NCBI GenBank assembly: GCA_903813345.2
Contig: CAIIXF020000012.1
Location: forward strand, 36,376,528-36,440,527
Source of the DNA: Owenia fusiformis
Taxonomy: Eukaryota > Annelida > Polychaeta > Sabellida > Oweniidae
Reading direction: 5' to 3'
Length of the DNA stretch: 64,000 nt
The notes beneath the pieces are model-generated. The model saw only the letters and a program-made list of their open reading frames with translations. It made no database searches and was not told the DNA's origin. The translations under genes were made by a program, and so were the position numbers. Shown here one piece after another: positions 59,658 through 64,000 of the stretch; position 1 is the first letter of the stretch, and each line of letters opens with the position of its first letter.

Positions 59658-62600
59658 CTGAAAAATAAAAGTACAATAAAGTATGAAAATAGCCTGTATA
59701 CACGCTTGGTATACATATTACATACTTGGTATACATATTACACGCTTGGTATATCCAAACACTTCATTGGGTCCAATTTTGTTATCCCATTGGTTCACAT
59801 ATTGAGAAAACTCGAAATGTGGACACCTGCTAATTCTAACATTTTTGACCAGTCCCTTTGTGACATTTGGACTGGAGGGGTTGAATTGTACTATGATCTG
59901 TTTGTATTGCTCTTTTCTAGTTAAAGAGAGAATATAGCGAGCAAGCTAAACAAAAAATTGTTTCAATTTTAGAATACTTTTCGCTCATTGTGCATCCTTT
60001 ATTTTAGGAAAACTAGAGATTTTTACAATAACGTATCATTTTTCTATTTTTATGGTTACCATTTTTGTTATTTGGGAGAATTTAAACAATATTTACCCAT
60101 TCTTTGCAATTTGAATCTTTAATATCTTCACCAATTTATTACATATCATGAATCTTTTGGGAGATATTGTATTTGGGATTGTAAGGAATAGATTGGTAGG
60201 TCAGTTGTATGTTACTTTTAATTTAGGCTAGGCCTAGGCTGAATTCAGCACTATTGGCCCTGGTAATATAAATTCCTAGATGAACCTATGAATTGTATAA
60301 TATTCAACGTGGCCCATTAAAATAAGCAATTCCTACCTTTATAAACTCTAGTTTCACATACTCTGGCATATTATGTGTTTTACAGACTCTGAATATAATT
60401 GTTATAATGTCTTCGGGAGAGTAGCCTAACTTCCAGAGGTGAGCCATTACTTTGTAAGCCTCGTCTATGTTGCCATTGACACAGTGTGAGAGCATGTCTT
60501 TTATCAATAGTGGATGTGGCTCATCGCAAACCTACAAGGCATCAATATAGTCATAACCTGACATAACTTTGTAAGCCTTATCTATGTTGCCATTGACACA
60601 GTGTGAGAGCATGTCTTTTATTAATAGTGGATGTGGCTTGTCACAAACCTACAAGGCATCAACATGCAAAATGTCACCACCTACCATTTGTTACAGATGA
60701 CAACTGTCTAATACCAACCAACAAACACCAATATAGCAAATTAAAGGAATGTGGAAAAGCTTTCCAATGGTGTTATACAAAATGACAGTATGTGTTTCAT
60801 TATTAGCGGATCCAATTAAAAGAAATCCGGAAAAGCTTTCCATTGGTATAAATATGATATTTTTTCTCCAAAGCTATAAAACTTAAAATTTCTGTTTCTG
60901 GCCAAATGAAGTTTCTTCCATAATTGCACTGAACTAAGTGGTAATAACAAACAGAACTTACTTTAAAAACATTAGCACTGTTCACAAGTTCAAACCCCTG
61001 GGAGGTGGACTGCAGATTATTCAAGGCCTGCCTCATATCTCCCTGTGCTGTGAATACAATGGCCTCCAAACCATCATCTGTATGGCTGACATCTTCTTTT
61101 TCACAGATTTCCAAAAGTCTACTTAAAACCTGAACATCTGTTAGCTTGGTATATCTGAGGACTGCACATCTAGATTGTATGGGTTCTGAAATATTAGAAT
61201 TCAATATTGCTTATCTAGATTGCATGGGTTCCGAAATATTAGAATTCAATACTTGCATATCTAGATTGTATGGGTTCTGAAATATTTGAATTCATTTCAG
61301 CATATCTAGATTGCATGGGTTCCGAAATATTAGAATTCAATACTGCATATCTAGATTGTATGGGTTATGAAATATTAGAATTCAATACTGCATATCTAGA
61401 TTGCATGGGTTCCGAAATATTAGAATTCAATACTTGCATATCTAGATTGTATGGGTTCTGAAATATTTGAATTCATTTCAGCATATCTAGATTGCATGGG
61501 TTCCGAAATATTAGAATTCAATACTGCATATCTAGATTGTATGGGTTATGAAATATTAGAATTCAATACTGCATATCTAGATTGCTTGGGTTCTGAAATA
61601 TTAGAATTTAAAATTGCATATCTAGATTGCATGGGTTCTGAAATATTACAATTCAAAATTGCATCTAGATTGCATGGGTTCTGAAATATTAGAATTCAAT
61701 ACTTGCATATCTAGATTGTATGGGTTCCGAAATATTAGAATTCAATACTGCATATCTAGATTGTATGGGTTCTGAAATATTAGAATTCAATACTTGCATA
61801 TCTAGATTGCATGGGTTCTGAAATATAATAATTAAGCACTGCATATCTAGATTGCATGGGTTCTGAAATACCAAAATTCAGCAAAGCATATTATTAAGAT
61901 TAGTTAGACTTAAAGCAATATTGTAGCATGCAAGAAGTCAGTGAAAGGCAAGTATTGTCTTGGCTAAAACTTACCTATTATCTTAGCAGAATCATTGCAG
62001 GCTAATGCAAATCTTGTTGTTTTGGAGTAAATCTCCATTGTTCTCCTCAAGGCCTGTTGCGCTCCATCTGTCATACTGAAATATGACAAATTACACATCT
62101 AATATTTTCAGACTTGGTCAGAATTTGAAAAACTTATCAAAATATCACCACGGTTCAATGAGATTTCTAATATTCGCAATAGGGTGTAAGGGAATTAAAA
62201 ACATTCTCAATAGGGTGCAAAGGAATTTTCAAATTGTAAAAATGATGCAATGAAATTTTCAAAATCTCAATCAGGTGCAATGAAAAATCAGGTGCAATGA
62301 AATTTTCAAAATCTCAATCAGGTGCAAGGGAATTTCTAGCTCTTGAAACAAGTGAAGAACCCATTTGCTTCAATGCTGGTGGTTTATATTTTCAGTCTAA
62401 GTCTAGCTACACAAGCGCATTGTGCAATGGTTCATTCTTTATACTATACTTATTTTATAACTAATTTTGGTTTATTAATATAAGAAATAAAATAGAAAAA
62501 TAATTATGATAATTTTGGAAGAAAGTAAATTGAACCTGTCAGCCTCATCCAATATGATGATCTTCTGTCGTCCTTTAGGTAATGTGACTTTATGTTGAGC

Positions 62601-63791
62601 AAACATCTTGATCTTGTTTCTCACAACCTCAATACCTCTAAGAATATAAGAAAACATTATCAAGTAGGGTCAATACCTCTAGGAATATAAGAAAACATTA
62701 TAATAAAAAAGGGTTAATACCTCTAAGATTAAAAATTTACATTTTCTTCATATGGAATGAAAGATGAATATCTACTCTAAATGTAATGAAAAGTAGTATA
62801 TATACTTGGCAACATGCTGAATTAAGCATTTGAAAAGGTGTCAAAAACACTTTGATAGTTACATACAACCTTTAAGATTATAAGAAAGCATTATCAAATA
62901 GGGTCAATACCTCAATAACACTTATTAGACATGATATATATATCATGCATAAATAATGATAGATGTTTTTCAAAACCTTCTGAAAAAATGTCTCGAAACT
63001 CAAATATTGAATATAAAAACTGGCAACTTTTTAAAAAAAATCAAATTTTTCAGACAAATTCTCAAGCAATTGTTCAATTCAAGCCAATTACTATTCAAGG
63101 ATTCAAATAAAATTTGAAGGGGACTTTAATGATAACCCATCATTTGAAGCATTCAACTTTGCATAGGGCCTTTAATGATTGCCCATCATTTAAAGAATTT
63201 TACTTTACATAGGGCTTTTAATGATTACCCATCATTTGAAGAATTTAATTTAGCATAGGGTCTTTAATAATTACCCATCATTTGAAGAATCTAACTTTGA
63301 ATAGGGCCTTTAATGATTACCCATCATTTGAAGAATTTAACTTTGCATGGGTTTTTTAATGATTTCCCATCATTTGAAGCATTCAACTTTGCAAAAGGCT
63401 TTTAATGATTACCCATCATTTGAAGAATTTAACTTAGCATAGGGTCTTTAATAATTACCCATCATTTGAAGAATTTAACTTAGCATAGGGTCTTTAATAA
63501 TTACCCATCATTTGAAAAATTTAACTTTGCATGGGGTCTTTAATAATTACCCATCATTTGAATAATTTAACTTAGCATAGGGTCTTTAATAATTACCCAT
63601 CATTTGAAGCATTCAACTTTGCACAGGGTCTTTAATGATTACCCATCATAGAATTTAACTTTGCGTAGGGCTATTAATGATTACCTGTCATTTGAAGCAT
63701 TCAGTTCCAAAACTGCATCTTTGTAAGATTGACCAAGTAATGCTCTCGCCAGGCAAAGTATGCTTGTGGTTTTCCCAGTACCTGGAGGACC
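59541..63791 (-). CDS. RFC2: Replication factor C subunit 2, C-terminal six exons (5' end outside window)
   Basis: AAA+ subunit of the RFC clamp loader, which opens and loads PCNA at primer-template junctions in the nucleus. Exons 63791-63685, 62637-62536, 62075-61975, 61185-60962, 60531-60337 and 59657-59541 join in phase to 281 aa. These correspond to human RFC2 from its Walker A motif to the end; about 70 N-terminal residues are missing. Motifs in order: GPPGTGKTT (Walker A), [15 protein letters not shown] (Walker B), [16 protein letters not shown] (sensor 1 and the SRC arginine finger), [11 protein letters not shown] (sensor 2), then the collar helices [20 protein letters not shown]. Every catalytic motif is intact. 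Several introns carry arrays copied from the exon edges (see separate entries). Confidence 0.95.
59920..60235. mobile_element. Dispersed repeat copy in RFC2 last intron
   Basis: Uninterrupted relative of 36285-37045, running from AGAGAGAATATAGCGAGCAA to ATAGATTGGTAGGTCAG. It shows what the site at 36480 looked like before insertion. Confidence 0.75.
60337..60531 (-). CDS. RFC2: RFC2 exon encoding the collar start
   Basis: 65 codons, phase 0 at both ends: [70 protein letters not shown] and LEFIK|GTAGGA. Confidence 0.93.
60565..60648 (-). pseudogene. RFC2: Partial tandem duplicate of the preceding RFC2 exon
   Basis: 117 bp upstream of the real exon, the same acceptor TTGTAG|GTTTGTGA and about 28 codons recur ([28 protein letters not shown]), then homology ends. 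E to K changes appear twice. Reading on into the real exon meets an in-frame TAG that is part of the true acceptor, so this copy can only be used with a cryptic donor (TCAG|GTTATG). Confidence 0.88.
60962..61185 (-). CDS. RFC2: RFC2 exon with SRC motif and sensor 2
   Basis: Acceptor ATATTTCAG|AA completes the split Glu, then [20 protein letters not shown]. Later [20 protein letters not shown], and it ends FK|GTAAGT. Upstream frame extension (NSNIS) is repeat DNA, not protein. Confidence 0.93.
61164..61890 (-). repeat. 45/46-bp array copied from the RFC2 SRC-exon acceptor
   Basis: Sixteen units including the true junction. Minus-strand consensus is TTGAATTCTAATATTTCAG, then AACCCATGCAATCTAGATAT, then GCAGTA. 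Each unit thus contains the intron end and the first ~20 exon bases (EPIQSR then Y where the exon has C). In about eight decoys the acceptor AG is kept (TTTCAG). In five it is TTTCGG and in two it is TTTCATAA. Units 2-5 and 6-9 form a repeated four-unit block of about 181 bp. Confidence 0.95.
61975..62075 (-). CDS. RFC2: RFC2 exon with sensor 1
   Basis: Acceptor [28 protein letters not shown] and [13 protein letters not shown], donor ATAG|GTAAGT. The split Ser and Glu codons at its ends fit the neighbouring exons. Confidence 0.93.
62140..62335. repeat. ~30-bp degenerate repeat in RFC2 intron
   Basis: Four to six units of TCTCAATCAGGTGCAATGAA plus ATTTTCAAAA, with earlier variants CTCAATAGGGTGCAAAGG. 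Not obviously related to the neighbouring exon edges. Confidence 0.75.
62536..62637 (-). CDS. RFC2: RFC2 exon with Walker B
   Basis: Acceptor [42 protein letters not shown], donor GACAG|GTTCAA. Split Arg upstream and split Ser downstream are consistent. Confidence 0.93.
62628..62740 (-). repeat. Duplicated acceptor edge of the Walker B exon
   Basis: CAATACCTCTAAGAATATAA and GAAAACATTAT..AGGGT (plus strand) at the true junction recur at 62671 (41 bp on) and in part at 62715. A diverged relative lies at 62868-62915. Each copy holds the acceptor and the first exon bases (minus strand TTAG|AGGTATTG); the second copy reads TTCCTAG. Confidence 0.85.
62741..63110. other. RFC2 intron sequence
   Basis: AT-rich; apart from the diverged acceptor-edge copy near 62868-62915 nothing is recognised. 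Confidence 0.5.
63119..63690 (-). repeat. 46-bp array copied from the RFC2 Walker A exon donor
   Basis: Twelve units plus the true junction. Plus-strand consensus GGGTCTTTAATAATTACCCA then TCATTTGAAGAATTTAACTT. On the minus strand the true edge reads GAATGCTTCAAATGACAG|GT, and repeats read GAATGCTTCAAATGATGG|GT, followed in both by AATCATTAA. The units retain a GGTAAT donor-like core and codons related to NASND. Confidence 0.95.
63685..63791 (-). CDS. RFC2: RFC2 exon with Walker A
   Basis: Acceptor [45 protein letters not shown], donor GACAG|GTAATC. This is the most 5' RFC2 exon in the window; no earlier exon was found in 63792-64000. Confidence 0.95.
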
Positions 63792-64000
63792 CTGTAACAA
63801 GAAACAAAACATCTTCATTCAAATACCACAAATCCCCCGAGATTTTGTCATTTGAGACATCTCCTTCAGGAAAATTTGGTAAATGCACTGTGCGTTTATT
63901 GGAGAGAATACGGTAGCTCCTGTTGTGAAGAACCAGTCTGCTAAGATGGTTGTTGTTTTAATATAAAATGTTTGGCGACTATCCAATGTTTCAAAGATTT

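Noticed and set aside
61270-61684. Plus-strand repetitive frames ([15 protein letters not shown])
   Set aside because: Produced by the RFC2 acceptor-edge array on the opposite strand.

Overview
The window is animal nuclear DNA: AT-rich, intron-rich and crowded with transposons and minisatellites. All recognisable genes have GT-AG introns and metazoan relatives. A marine invertebrate, possibly a lophotrochozoan, fits the gene set and repeat load, but the phylum cannot be fixed from the sequence alone.

Gene layout. (1) Plus strand 335-4110: a three-exon GT10 alpha-1,3-fucosyltransferase (copy A). (2) Plus strand 13691-18250: a five-exon CCDC74-family coiled-coil gene. (3) Minus strand, about 27.2-42.5 kb: scattered exon-like pieces (27252-27421, 35207-35335, perhaps a 5' exon near 42.4 kb) of one or more unidentified genes. 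(4) Minus strand 57004-54773 and 53895-45113: two more fucosyltransferases (copies C and B), head to tail, with the same exon plan and intron phases as copy A. (5) Minus strand 63791-59541: the last six coding exons of RFC2, a clamp-loader subunit; its 5' exons lie beyond the right edge. The three fucosyltransferases are a local duplication cluster. CCDC74 and RFC2 are unrelated neighbours, and no operon-like cooperation is implied.

Between and inside the genes lie many mobile elements whose ends can be read directly. They include a miniature LTR retrotransposon (10841-12245) with identical LTRs, PBS, PPT and target duplication; a piggyBac-like element carrying a tandem array and a nested hAT-like element with an 8-bp target duplication; several mariner/Tc1-, pogo- and MITE-type inverted-repeat elements; a LINE reverse-transcriptase remnant; and a 5.3-kb inverted-repeat element with a decayed ORF in the fucosyltransferase B intron.

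The most unusual observation is that several tandem arrays are made of exon-edge sequence. In RFC2 one array repeats an intron/exon acceptor about 15 times, another repeats an exon/intron donor about 12 times, a third acceptor is copied at least twice, and half an exon is duplicated. The stop-codon edge of fucosyltransferase B is followed by nine related 39-bp units, and the acceptor edge of fucosyltransferase A exon 2 is also duplicated. This suggests a recurrent process that expands gene-boundary sequence into minisatellites full of decoy splice signals.
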